From Hordeum vulgare subsp. vulgare (taxonomy: Eukaryota > Streptophyta > Magnoliopsida > Poales > Poaceae), in contig NC_058523.1 of NCBI RefSeq assembly GCF_904849725.1, positions 205,743,689-205,807,688 on the forward strand: a stretch of 64,000 nucleotides of DNA. The letters are read 5' to 3'. The position numbers and the translations under genes were made by a program. Below, in pieces: positions 45,974 through 56,820 of the stretch. The number at the start of each line of letters is the position of its first letter. The first letter of the stretch is position 1. The notes beneath the pieces were generated by a model that did no database searches, was not told the origin of the DNA, and saw nothing but the letters and a program-made list of their open reading frames with translations.

Positions 45974-47582
45974 TGCAATAACCCACCAGCGCGTGGGATC
46001 GAGGCAGTTTTCGAGGGTAGAGTATTCAACCCAAATTTGTTGATTCTCCAATAGGAGGTGGGAGGATACTCTCAAGTATTAGCAGCTGAACGTGTCAGAT
46101 TCAACCACACCTGAAAGATTAGTATCTGCACGCAAAGTGTCAACAGCAAAGTAGTATGATAACAACAGTGTCAGAAACGATCTGTTGATGGCAGACTATT
46201 CCTAACGATTGTATCAATGGTGCCAGAAGTTGCCCCTTGACGGAAATTGTCTTTTCCCGTCAACGACCAGCGAACCAAAATTGTAGCAGATAGCAGGAAT
46301 GTAACGAGTAGCGGCAGTGGCAAGGAACAGCAATAGTGACAGCAGTAGCAAGTAGCAACAGTAGCAAGTAACAGCAGAGCAAGTAACAGCAGCAGCAACA
46401 GTAGTAACAGCAGCAGAGCAAAACAAGTAACAGCAGCAGAGAAAAACAAGTAACAGCAGCATTAGGACAAACTCGTAGGCAATGAGTCAGTTATTTGTTT
46501 GGATGATATTCATCATGCAACAGTTATAACACGGAGAGATATGTGGCTAGCTCCCGTTTTTCAATGTGATGTAGGCATGCATTCCGTGTGTCGTCATACG
46601 TGCTTAGGGAAAAGAACTTGCATGACATCTATTGTCTATCCCTCCCGTGGCAGCAGGGTCCAAAAGGAAACTACAGGATTTTAAGGTTCTTCTTTAATAA
46701 GGAACCGAACCAACGCATTAGCACTTGGTGAACACATGTAGTCCTCAAACTACGGTCATCACCGGGAGTGGTTCCGGTTATTTTCACTTCGGTGTTGCCG
46801 GGTCATAACACATAGTAGGTAACTACAACTTGCAAGATCGGATCTAAAACACACATATATTGGTGACAACATAATAATTTCAGATCTGAAATCATGACAC
46901 TCGGGCCCTAGTGACAAGCATTAAGCATGGCAAAGTAGTAGCAACATCAATCTCAGAACATAGTGGATACTAGGGATTAAACCCCGTCAAAACTAACTCG
47001 ATTACATGATAGATCTCATCCTACTCATCACCACCCAGCGAGCCTACGAATAGATTACTCATGAACGAGGAAGCGCTTCATGGAATTGGAGAGGGAAGAA
47101 GTTTGATGATGACGATGGCGACGATTTCCCCTCTCCGGAGCCCAAAACGGACTCCAGATCTGCCCTCCAGATGAAGAACAGGATGTGGCGGCGCCTCCGT
47201 ATCGCAAACGCGACGAAATCTTCTCTCTTCATTTTTTCTGGGACGGAAGTGAACTTATAGAGATGAGATTGGGGGCGGCAGGGCCACGTGGGCCCCACTA
47301 GCTTGCTAGCCGCCACCAGGGGGGTGGCGGCTACAAGGCTTGTGGCCCACTGGCCCATCCCCTTCGGTGGATCGTTGCGCAGGTATTTTACATATTTTCC
47401 TGAAATATTCTCCGTAAATTTTCAGGACGTTCTGAGAACTTTCATTTCTGCACAAAAACAACACCAAGGCAATTCTGCTGAAAACAACGCCAGTCCAGGT
47501 TAGTTCCATTCAAATCATGCAAATTAGAGTCCAAAACAAGGGCAAAAGAGTTTGGAAAAGTAGATACGACGGAGACGTATCA
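45974..47582 (-). repeat. 3' LTR of element C
   Basis: About 1.6 kb. The right edge GACGTATCA is certain; the left edge is placed at TGCAATAACCC but could lie up to 30 bases further left, next to element A sequence. It contains the trinucleotide-rich stretch at 46318-46460. Confidence 0.7.
46318..46460. repeat. Degenerate AGC/AAC trinucleotide repeat in the C LTR
   Basis: Interspersed CAG, CAA and GTA triplets, including repeats of AAGTAACAGCAGCAG. It produces artificial leucine- or alanine-rich readings on the minus strand, not a gene. Confidence 0.75.
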
Positions 47583-48578
47583 ACTCCCCCAAGCTTAAAA
47601 CCTTGCTTGTCCTCAAGCAACTCAGTTGACAAACTGAGAGAGAAAGAAAAACTTTAACAAACTGTGTTTGATCTTGTTGTTGCAACTATGTCTAACTCAT
47701 AACCAGAATTTTAGCAAGATCACAAGTTAACCACATAAGAAAGTGACACAATGGTCTGACGGTAAACTAATATCAATGGCATAATCAGCTAACGAGCAAA
47801 TAATAATGAGTTTCAAACACCAACACTTCAATCAAAACAAGCATGAAGCAATATGAATAGGTGGTATCTCGCTAGCTCTTTCTGAGACCGCAAAACATAA
47901 ATGTAGAGCATTTTCAAAGATCAAGGGCTGACTAAACATTGTAATTCATAGCAACGAAGATCCAGCCATAGTCATACTCAATATCAATCAAAAGCAAAGC
48001 ATAAAAATGATAGAGGTGCTCTCTAATTGGTGCTTATATAAGAAGTGGATGACTCAACAGGAAAATAAATAGATAGGCCCTTCGCAGAGGGAAGCATTGA
48101 TTTGCAGAGGTGCCAGAGCTCAAGCTTTGAAAACAGAGATAATAATTTTGGGTGGCATGCTTTCATTGTCAATGCAATGACCAAGAGTTCTCAATATCTT
48201 CCATGTTACTCATGCTATAGGTGGTTCCCAAACAGAAAAGTAAAGTTTTAACTCCCCCACCACCAATCAATCACACTCCACGGCTAGCCGAATCCTCGGG
48301 TACCGTCCATACTAACATCAATCCGGGGGGAGTCTTGTTTTGCAGTTATGTTTTCGATTTAAGCGTGGAACTGTGCATTCCAATTACCGGCCCCTTTCTC
48401 GTGAATGACAGTGAATAAACACATGTCAAGGATAACACTCCTAGCATGGAAGATACCAATAGCCCCATGTCACCACATGAGCAGTTCGAGCATGCAAAAC
48501 AGATTATTTCTTGAAGGTTTATAGAGTGGCACATGCAAATTTACTTGGAACGGCAGGTAGATACCGCAAATAGGTAGG
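47583..48578 (-). other. 3' non-coding region of element C
   Basis: It begins with the polypurine tract next to the LTR. The rest is A/T-rich with no coding potential. It breaks off at TAGGTAGG (48571-48578) against LTR1 of composite D. Confidence 0.65.
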
Positions 48579-50209
48579 TGATGTCAGCTATGCTAATGCA
48601 CAAAAGTACTTCCAATGGCGCCAGAAACAGGTGTGTTGACGGCACCAGGAATCCTTCAGCTGTGGCTACGCCTTAAGGGACTTCCTAGGCAATTATGCAA
48701 AGGATTTCCCCCGTGGCCTTGGAGACTTGCGTTGGTGTTCCCTTGAAGCGGAAAGGGTGATGTGGCAAAGCGACGGTAAGTATTTCCCTCAGTTTGAGAA
48801 CCAAGGTATCAATACGGTGGAGGAGTATCACAAGATCCTGCACAAACACAAAAGCTTGCTCCCAACGCTATGAAGGGGTTGTCAATCCCTTATAGATTGT
48901 TTCCCAAGTGAGAACTGAAAGCAACAAAGTAACAAAGCAAAGTAAAAGCGGAGGTGTAAACGATGGATGTGAATAGACCCTGGGGCCGTAGTGTTTACTA
49001 GTGGCTTCTCTCATGAAAGCAGGTAGACGGTGGGTGAACAGATTACTGTCGAGCAATTGATAGAATCGCGCAAAGTCGTGACGATATCTATGCAATGGTT
49101 ATTTCTATAGGCATCACGTCCAAAACAAGTAGACCGATACTTTCTTCATCTACTACTATTACTCCACACGTCGACCGCTATCCAGCATGCATCTAGTGTA
49201 TTAAGTCCATAAGAACAGAGTAACGCCTTAAGCAAGATGACATGATGTAGAGGGATAATCTCAAACCAATGATAAAACCCCCATCTTTTTACCCTTGATG
49301 GCAACTACTTGATGTGTGCCTTGCTGCCCCTACCGTCACTGGGAAAGGTCACCACATGGTAGAACCCAAAACCAAGCACTTCTCCCATTAAAAGAATGAT
49401 AGATCTAGTTGGCCAAACAAAACCCAAGACTCGGAGAGACTTACAAGGATATCAAATCATGCATATAAGAAATCAGCAAAGACTCAAATATATATCATAG
49501 ATAATCTGATCACAAATCCACAATTCATCGGATCTCGACAAACACACCGCCAAAGAAGATTACATCGGATATATCTCCATGAAGATCATGGAGAACTTTG
49601 TATTGAAGATCCAAGCGAGAGAAGAAGCCATCTAGCTACTAACTACGGAACCGTAGGTCTGAAGTGAACTACTCACGAGTCATTGGAGGGGCCATGATGA
49701 TGATGAAGAAGCCCTCCAACTTCAAAGTCCCCTCCGACAGGGCGCCGAGAAGGGTCTCCAGATGAGATCTCGCGGAAACGGAAGCTTGCGGCGGCGGAAA
49801 AGTATTTTCGAGGCTCCCCTGATTTTTTACGGAATATTTGGGAATTCATAGGCCAAAGATCTAGGTCAGGGGGCGGCCAGGGAGGCCACAAGCCTGCCCA
49901 CTTCCGCCTCCCCCCTGGTGGCGGAGTGGGGGCTTGTGGTCTCCCTCGAGCCCACCTGGCCTGGCCCAAAGCCCCCCTGATCTTCTTCCGTTCGGGAAAA
50001 AATCATTTCGGGGTTTTTTCTTCCGTTTGGACTCCGTTCCAAAATCAGATCTGAAAAGAGTCAAAAACACAGAAAAAACAGGAACTGGCACTTGGCACTG
50101 AATTAATAAGTTAGTCCCAAAAAAGATATAAAAGGTACATAAACAACCAAAGAAGACAAGATAACAGCGTGAAACCATCAAAAATTATAGATACGTTTGA
50201 GACGTATCA
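48579..50209 (-). repeat. LTR1 of composite D (3' LTR of D1)
   Basis: 1631 bp, from TGATGTCAGC to GACGTATCA. Both termini are complete, and GTAGG in element C flanks it on the left. The TATA position reads TATGAAT on the minus strand, so the promoter box looks mutated. Confidence 0.9.
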
Positions 50210-52893
50210 AGCATCCCCAAGCTTAACTCCTGCTCGTCCTCGAGTATGGAAGTGATAAAGAATGAATTTTTGATGCTTTCATGCTACCTAGCATATGTGT
50301 CCTTTGTAATTACTCTTATGTGACGTGAATGTTCAGATCCATTAGATTTAAAACAATAGTTTGCTATTGACGTGGAAACAATAATAATTCAAGCAAACTA
50401 GCAAGGTAATCATGAACTTTCAAAATAACAAGGCCAAAAGAAAGTTATCCCTACAAAAGCATATAGTGTGGATATGCTCTATCATCATTGCACAACCAAT
50501 TTAAATCATGCACAACCCCGGTATTGGCCAAGTAATTGTTTCACACCTTTACTTTCTCAAACCTTTTCAACTCTCATGCAATACATGAGCATGAGCCATG
50601 GTTATAGCACTATAGATGGTGTGGAATGTGGTGGAGGTTGCAAGACAAAAAAGTTGAAGATAGTCACATTAACTAGGCATATCAATGAGCTGTGGAGATG
50701 CTCATCAATAGATATCAATGTGAATGAGTAGGGATTTCCATACAAATGATGCACTAGAGCTACGAGTATGTGAAAGCTCTTAAAGAAAACTAGTGGGTGT
50801 GCATCCAACTTGCTTGCTCACGAAGACCTAAGGAAATTTTGAGGAATCATATCACTGGAATATACAAGTCATGTTATATAATGAAAATTTCCCACTAGCT
50901 ATATGGTGGTGACAAAACGAGAGACTCTCAATCATGAAGATCATGGTGCTTAATATGCACAAGTGTGGAAAAAGTGGTAGCATTGTCCCTTCTCTCTTTT
51001 TCTCTCATTTTTTTTATTATTTCGTTGGCTCTTTGGCCTCTTTTTTTTATTTTGGTGGGCTTCTTTGGCCTCTTTTATTTCCTCCCATGGGAGAATGCTC
51101 CATTAATGATGATCATCACACTTTCAACTCAAAATTTAGAGCAACTATAACTCTATATGGAATGCCTTCGGTAGTGTACCGTGACAATGATCTAGCATGG
51201 CATAGACATCAATGGAAACATTATGCTAGCTATCTTACGATCATGCAATGGAAATGTAGACGTGGTGGCACATGTCATGGTGGTAGTTGCATGGCAATAT
51301 ATCTCGGAATGACTTTGAAAAAAACATAGTAGGTAGGTATGGTGGCTGTTTTGAGGGAGGCTAATGGTGGGTTTTGTGCACCGGCGAAAGTTGCACGGCA
51401 CTAAGAAGATAGTGATAGTGGAAGGTGAAAGTGCATCTAAACCATGGACTCAACATTAGTCATGAAGAACTCATATACTTGTTGCACAAGTTTATTAGTA
51501 ATCGAAACAAAGCATTCAACGCATACTTCCTAGGGGAAGGGTTGGTAGGTATAAACCATCGCGCGAACCCGACCGCCACGCAAAGGATGACAATCAATAG
51601 ACTAATCATGCTCAGATTTCATCACATAGCGGTTCACCATACGTTTATGCTACGGGAATCACTAACTTCAACACAAGCATTTCTAGATTCACAACACCTT
51701 ACTAGCATGACTTCAATATTACCATAACCACAACTCAAAACTAATTGAGATGAATCAAACTTCTCTAACTATTAAATGCACATGAATGTGGAAGTTTTCG
51801 TATCCCTTTGGATAACTACCCCTTTTGGGACTAATTTCAAAGCATAGATCAACTAACAAGCCACGCACCATTGTGCTCTAAAAGATATAAGTGAAGCGCA
51901 TAGAGCAAAAGTATCTAGCTCAAAAGATATAAGTGAAGCACATGTGAGCTGAATTGTCTACCAAAGGATATAAGTGAAGCTCGAAAAAATCACGGTGTGT
52001 GCATGTCTCTCTCTCTAGGTGTGCAGCAAGGATGATTGTGACACAACAAAAATAAAAGACTCCTACGATACAAGACGCTCCAAGCAAAAACACATAACAT
52101 GTGGTGAATAAAAATATTGCCCCAAGTAACGTTACCGATGGATTGAAGACGAGAGAGGGGATGCCTTCCCGGGGCATCCCCAAGCTTAGGCTTTTACGGC
52201 ATCCTTGAATCTCTCGGGGTGCCCTGGGCATCCCCAAGCTTGAGATCTTGCCACTCTTTATCTCTTTGTCCATAAGAACTTCACCCAAAACTTGAAAACT
52301 TCACAACACGAAACTTAAACAGAAACTCGTGATAACATTAGTACAAGAAAGCAAACCACCACTTCCTTAGGTACTGTAGAAAACTTAAATTCTACTTGTG
52401 TTGATGTTGGGTTACTGTAATTTCAATCTTCCGTGGGTAATACCCCCCGATACTATCCATAGTTTCATCAAAATAAGCAACCAACACAACAAAAAAACAG
52501 AATCTGTTAACAGCAGACCACTCTCTAGCAATCTGTATATTTCGTATACCTCTGGTACTTCACAAATTCTGAAACATTGCGACAGTCTGAAGAATTTGCG
52601 TATAAATCAGCATCAAAAAGAATCAACACAAAATCTCTTACAGAACAAAAATGAAAATTCTTTTCTTGAGCAGAAAGTTTCTGTCTTTTCCAGCATGACC
52701 AAACGATCATCCCCAAGACTAATCATAACGGTTTTGCTTGGCACAAACGCAAAAAGAAACATAAAAAACACATTTATAACAGAATTATGAAAGTGTGGAA
52801 AACACAAAACAGAAAGAAAAATGATAGATTCGTTGGGTTGCCTCCAAACAAGCACTTTCGTTTAACGCCCTTGGCTAGGCGAAAGTGATGGAA
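50210..52893 (-). other. INT1 3' non-coding region with polypurine tract
   Basis: It starts with AGCATCCCCAAGCTTAAC; the minus strand reads GTTAAGCTTGGGGATGCT, a polypurine tract. About 2.7 kb follow without coding sequence. It is closely paralleled by 56821-59501 in INT2. Small frames here occur in both copies by shared descent and show no protein family. In Athila elements this is the space where an env-like frame can lie; none is seen. Confidence 0.75.
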
Positions 52894-54969
52894 TCACGTA
52901 TAGTCATCTTTGGTGCTCAAACCATAGGTAGCCCTCATCATGGATTCATAAGGCAATCTTATTTTCTTTCTAGGAAAGTTCTCCATGCCCTTCTTTAAAG
53001 GAAATTGAAATCTAATATTCCCTTCCTTCATATCGATGATAGAACCAATAGTCCTTAGGAAAGGCCTACCAAGAATAATGGGACATGAACGATTGCAATC
53101 TATGTCAAGTACAATGAAATCCACGGGTACATAGTTCTTATTTGCAACAATAAGAACATCATCGGTCCTTCCCATGGGTTTCTTGACAGTAGAATCCGCA
53201 AGATGTAAATTAAGAGAACACTCTTCAATCTCATGAAAACCAAGAATATCACATAAAGACTTTGGAATCTCGGAAACACCAGCACCCAAATCACACAAAG
53301 CATTGCACTCATAGTTTTTGATCTTGATTTTGATAGTAGGTTCCCACTCATCATGAAGTTTTCTAGGTATAGAGACTTCTAGTTCGAGCTTCTCTTCAAG
53401 AGATTTCATCATAGCATCTACGATATGCGCGGTAAAGGCTTTGCTTTGGCTATAAGCATGTGGAGAGTTTGCAATGGATTGCATCAAAGAAATGCATTCA
53501 AGCAAGGAGAAATTATCATAATTGAATTCCTTGAAATCCAAAGTGGGAGTTTCATTACTACCCAAAATTTTGACTTCTTCTACCCCACTCTCCACACCTT
53601 TATCATCAAGATAAGTGGACTCCGAATCATTGGGGCATTTTTCAACCAAAGTGGATTCATATCCAGCCCCTCCATAAGTAGGTTTGACATGCGAAAACAA
53701 AGATTCAAGAGGAGACACACCAAGCACTTTAAGATCTTCGTCATTTGCATCACTAGAACGCACCCTTTTAAACCATTCATGTCTAGCGCGAATTTGGGCG
53801 GTTCTTTCTTTGCTCTCATTCGTGGAGATACGCATAGCTTTCAAAGTTTCATCCAAGTTGACCTTGGGAGGAGCGCATCTAACTTTCAAAGCATCAATAT
53901 CACAAGACATCCTATCAACGCTCTTAGCCAAATCGTCTATTTTGAGTAGTTTTTCCTGTATGGACGCATTGCAAATCTTTTGAGAGTTGATGAACTCTTT
54001 GATATTACTCTCTAGATCAGAGGGTAATTTGTTGTGACTTCCATAAGCGTTGTTGTAGGAATTGCCATAATTGTTAGAGGAGTTACTAGGAAAAGGCCTA
54101 GGAACATAGTTTCCTCTAAAAGCATTGTTGTTGCCAAAAAATTTCCTACCAACAAAATTCACGTCCAAATTAGCGTTGCTACTCTCAATCAAAGAAGATA
54201 GTGGCATGTCATTAGGATCTATGGTAGTGTTTCTACTAGCAACCAAATTCATCAACTCGTCTATCTTAGCACTAAGCGAGTTAATCTCTTCTATAGCGTG
54301 CACCTTTTTGCTAGCAGGCGACCTTTCAGTGTGCCACTGAGAGTAGTTGGTCATGATATTGTCTAGGAGTTTTGTAGCGTCGCCTAACATGATTTCAATG
54401 AACGTTCCACCTGAGGCGGAGTCCAAGATATTGCGAGAAGCGAAATTCGAGCCAGTGTAAAAGATTTGTATAATCATCCACAAACTCAAGCCATGAGTGG
54501 GACAATTTATAATCATAAGCTTCATCCTCTCCCAAGATTGTGCAACGTGTTCATGATCAAGTTGGTTGAAATTCATGACATCGTTACGTAAGGAGATGAT
54601 CTTAGCCAGCGGAAAATACTTGGATATGTAAGCATCTTTGCACTTATCCCAAGAATCGATACTATTTTTAGGCAAAGAAGAAAACCAAGTTTTTGCGCGA
54701 TCTCGCAACGAGAAAGAAAAAAGTTTCCACTTAATCACGTCATTATCCACATCTATTTTATTTTGCATATCAAAAACCTCAATGAAGGTATTGAGATGGG
54801 ATGCGGCATCTTCACTAGGAAGGCAAGAGAATTGCTCTTTCATAACAAGATTCAGCAAAGCTACGTTGATTTCATATGATTCCGCACTAGTGGCGCGAGC
54901 AATCGGAGTACTAATAAAATCATTATTATTAGTGCTCGAGAAGTCGCAAAGTTTGGTGTTTTCAGCCAT
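52894..54969 (-). CDS. D1 Gag-protease protein, uninterrupted, no Pol
   Basis: A 691-residue frame from the Met at 54969 (MAENTKLCDFSSTNN). The frame extends 47 codons further up to 55110, but that part is hydrophobic, unlike Gag, and lies in the leader. The Gag core has DVIKWKLFSFSLRDRAKTWF and WDKCKDAYISKYFP, as in Athila elements. An Asn-rich stretch (FGNNNAFRGNYVPRP) follows near residue 290. The protease region starts near residue 557 with ALCDLGAGVSEIP and continues with IILGRPFLRT. The end is TYGLSTKDDYT, then a stop. There is no RT, RNase H or integrase. Gag would build particles; replication would need enzymes in trans. No zinc knuckle was seen. Confidence 0.85.
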   Translation of the reverse strand: MAENTKLCDFSSTNNNDFISTPIARATSAESYEINVALLNLVMKEQFSCLPSEDAASHLNTFIEVFDMQNKIDVDNDVIKWKLFSFSLRDRAKTWFSSLPKNSIDSWDKCKDAYISKYFPLAKIISLRNDVMNFNQLDHEHVAQSWERMKLMIINCPTHGLSLWMIIQIFYTGSNFASRNILDSASGGTFIEIMLGDATKLLDNIMTNYSQWHTERSPASKKVHAIEEINSLSAKIDELMNLVASRNTTIDPNDMPLSSLIESSNANLDVNFVGRKFFGNNNAFRGNYVPRPFPSNSSNNYGNSYNNAYGSHNKLPSDLESNIKEFINSQKICNASIQEKLLKIDDLAKSVDRMSCDIDALKVRCAPPKVNLDETLKAMRISTNESKERTAQIRARHEWFKRVRSSDANDEDLKVLGVSPLESLFSHVKPTYGGAGYESTLVEKCPNDSESTYLDDKGVESGVEEVKILGSNETPTLDFKEFNYDNFSLLECISLMQSIANSPHAYSQSKAFTAHIVDAMMKSLEEKLELEVSIPRKLHDEWEPTIKIKIKNYECNALCDLGAGVSEIPKSLCDILGFHEIEECSLNLHLADSTVKKPMGRTDDVLIVANKNYVPVDFIVLDIDCNRSCPIILGRPFLRTIGSIIDMKEGNIRFQFPLKKGMENFPRKKIRLPYESMMRATYGLSTKDDYT

Positions 54970-55176
54970 CATGACTTCAACAAACAAACAAGCACACAAG
55001 CAACCGAGAAAACCAGCAAAGGGAAACGGCAAAGGAAAAAGAAAACGGCGAAGGAGAAAGGCAAATGCAAACGGCAAATGTGAAGTGGGGGAGAGGAAAA
55101 CGAGAGGCATGTGGCAACAAAAGTAAATGCAAGAGAAGAGTTTGTGAGACCTACTTGGATAGATCTTGATTTCTCC

Positions 55177-55194
55177 TCCCCGACAACGGCGCCA
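55177..55194 (-). other. Primer binding site of D1 (tRNA-Asp)
   Basis: The minus strand reads TGGCGCCGTTGTCGGGGA, 17 of 18 bases complementary to the 3' end of plant tRNA-Asp. A ten-base spacer separates it from LTR2. Athila elements typically use this primer. Confidence 0.85.
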
Positions 55195-55204
55195 GAAATG
55201 CTTC

Positions 55205-56820
55205 TGATGTCAGCTATGCAAATGCACAAAAATCCTTCCAATGGCGCCAGAAACAGGTGTGTCGTTGGCACCAGGAATCCTTCGGCTGCGGCTACGCCTT
55301 AAGGGACTTCCTAGGCAAGTATGCAATGGATTTCCCCCGTGGCCTTGGAGCCTTGCGTTGGTGTTCCCTTGAAGCGGAAAGGGTGATGTAGCAAAGCGAC
55401 GGTAAGTATTTCCCTCAATTTGAGAAACAAGGTATCAATCCGGTGGAGGAGTATCACAAGATCCTGCACAAACACAAAAGCTTGCTCCCAACGCTATGAA
55501 GGGGTTGTCAATCACTTATAGATTGTTTGCCAAGTGAGAACTGAAAGCAACAAAGTAACAAAGCAAAGTAAAAGCGGAGGCGTAAACAATGGATGTGAAT
55601 AGACCCAGGGGCCGTAGTGTTTACTAGTGGCTTCTCTCATGAAAGCAGGTAGACGGTGGGTGAACACATTACTTTCGAGCAATTGATAGAACCGCACAAA
55701 GTCGTGACGATATCTATGCAATGATTATTTCTATAGGTATCACGTCCAAAACAAGTAGACCGATACTTTCTGCATCTACTACTATTACTCCACACATCGA
55801 CCGCTATCCAGCATGCATCTAGTGTATTAAGTCCATAAGAACAGAGTAACGCCTTAAGCAAGATGACATGATGTAGAGGGATAATCGCAAACCAATGATA
55901 AAAACCCCATCTTTTTACCCTTGATGGCAACTACTTGATGGGTGCCTTGCTTCCCCTACTGTCACTGGGAAAGGTCACCACATGGTAGAACCCAAAACCA
56001 AGCACTTCTCCCATTGCAAAAATAATAGATCTAGTTGGCCAAACAAAACCCAAGACTCGGAGAGACTTACAAGGATATCAAATCATACCCAAGACTCAAA
56101 TATATATCATAGATAATCTGATCACAAATCCACAATTCATCGGATCTCGACAAACACACCGCCAAAGAAGATTACATCAGATAGATCTCCATGAAGATCA
56201 TGGAGAACTTTGTATTGAAGATCCAAGAGAGAGAAGAAGCCATCTAGCTACTAACTACGGAACCGTAGGTCTGAAGTGAACTACTCACGAGTCATTGGAG
56301 GGGCGATGATGATGATGAAGAAGCCCTCCAACTCCAAAGTCCCCTCCGGCAGTGCGCCGGGAAGGGTCTCTAGATGAGATCACACACACACGGAAGCTTG
56401 CGGCGGCAGAAAAGTATTTTCGAGGATCCCCTGATTTTTTGCGGAATATTTGGGAATTTATAGGACAAAGATCTAGGTCAGGGGGCGTCCAGGGAGGCCA
56501 CAAGCCTGTGCACCACCACCTCCCCCCTAGTGGCGGAGTGGGGGCTTGTGGGCTCCCTGAAGCCCACCTGGCCTGGCCCAAAGGCCCCATGATCTTCTTC
56601 CGTTCGGGAAAAAATCATTTCGGGGTTTTTCTTCCGTTTGGACTCCGTTCCAAAATAAGATCTGAAAAGAGTCAAAAACACGGAAAAAACAGGAACTGGC
56701 ACTTGGCACTAATTAATAATTTAGTCCCAAAAAAGATATAAAAGGTATATGAAACATCCAAAGAAGACAAGATAACAACATGAAACCATCAAAAATTGTA
56801 GATACATTTGAGACGTATCA
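55205..56820 (-). repeat. LTR2 of composite D (shared LTR)
   Basis: 1616 bp. It has a primer site and Gag leader on its left and a polypurine tract with 3' non-coding region on its right, so it serves as 5' LTR of D1 and 3' LTR of D2. Its first 85 bases match LTR1 and not LTR3. The minus-strand TATA position reads TATAAATT. Confidence 0.9.

Larger units (their letters stand above)
45974..48578 (-). mobile_element. Element C: truncated Athila-type gypsy element (3' LTR and 3' end only)
   Basis: An LTR (45974-47582) starts on the minus strand with TGATACGTCTCCGTCGTATC. It is followed to the right by a polypurine tract (GGTTTTAAGCTTGGGGGAGT, minus strand) and about 1 kb of non-coding 3' region. 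The element stops at 48578, where LTR1 of composite D begins. Its coding region and 5' LTR are absent. The LTR and 3' region resemble the Sabrina-like side of Triticeae Athila elements (recollection, not tested). The left LTR edge is uncertain by about 30 bases. Confidence 0.75.

Noticed and set aside
46171..46462. Leucine- and alanine-rich protein on the minus strand
   Set aside because: Translation of a trinucleotide repeat within the LTR of element C.
50210..52893. env-like gene of an Athila element
   Set aside because: Only short frames without a signal peptide and transmembrane pattern. The region is non-coding in both copies.
53250..53320. D-L-G in the D1 protease read as an inactivating change
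   Set aside because: As I recall, Athila-type proteases commonly have CDLGA at this place, so it is probably the family form. The same D-L-G in element G, which is not Athila, is considered a mutation.
52894..55110. Longer start (738 residues) for the D1 Gag-protease, with a hydrophobic N-terminus like a signal peptide
   Set aside because: The extra 47 residues come from the leader between primer site and Gag. The Met at 54969 begins the Gag-like part.
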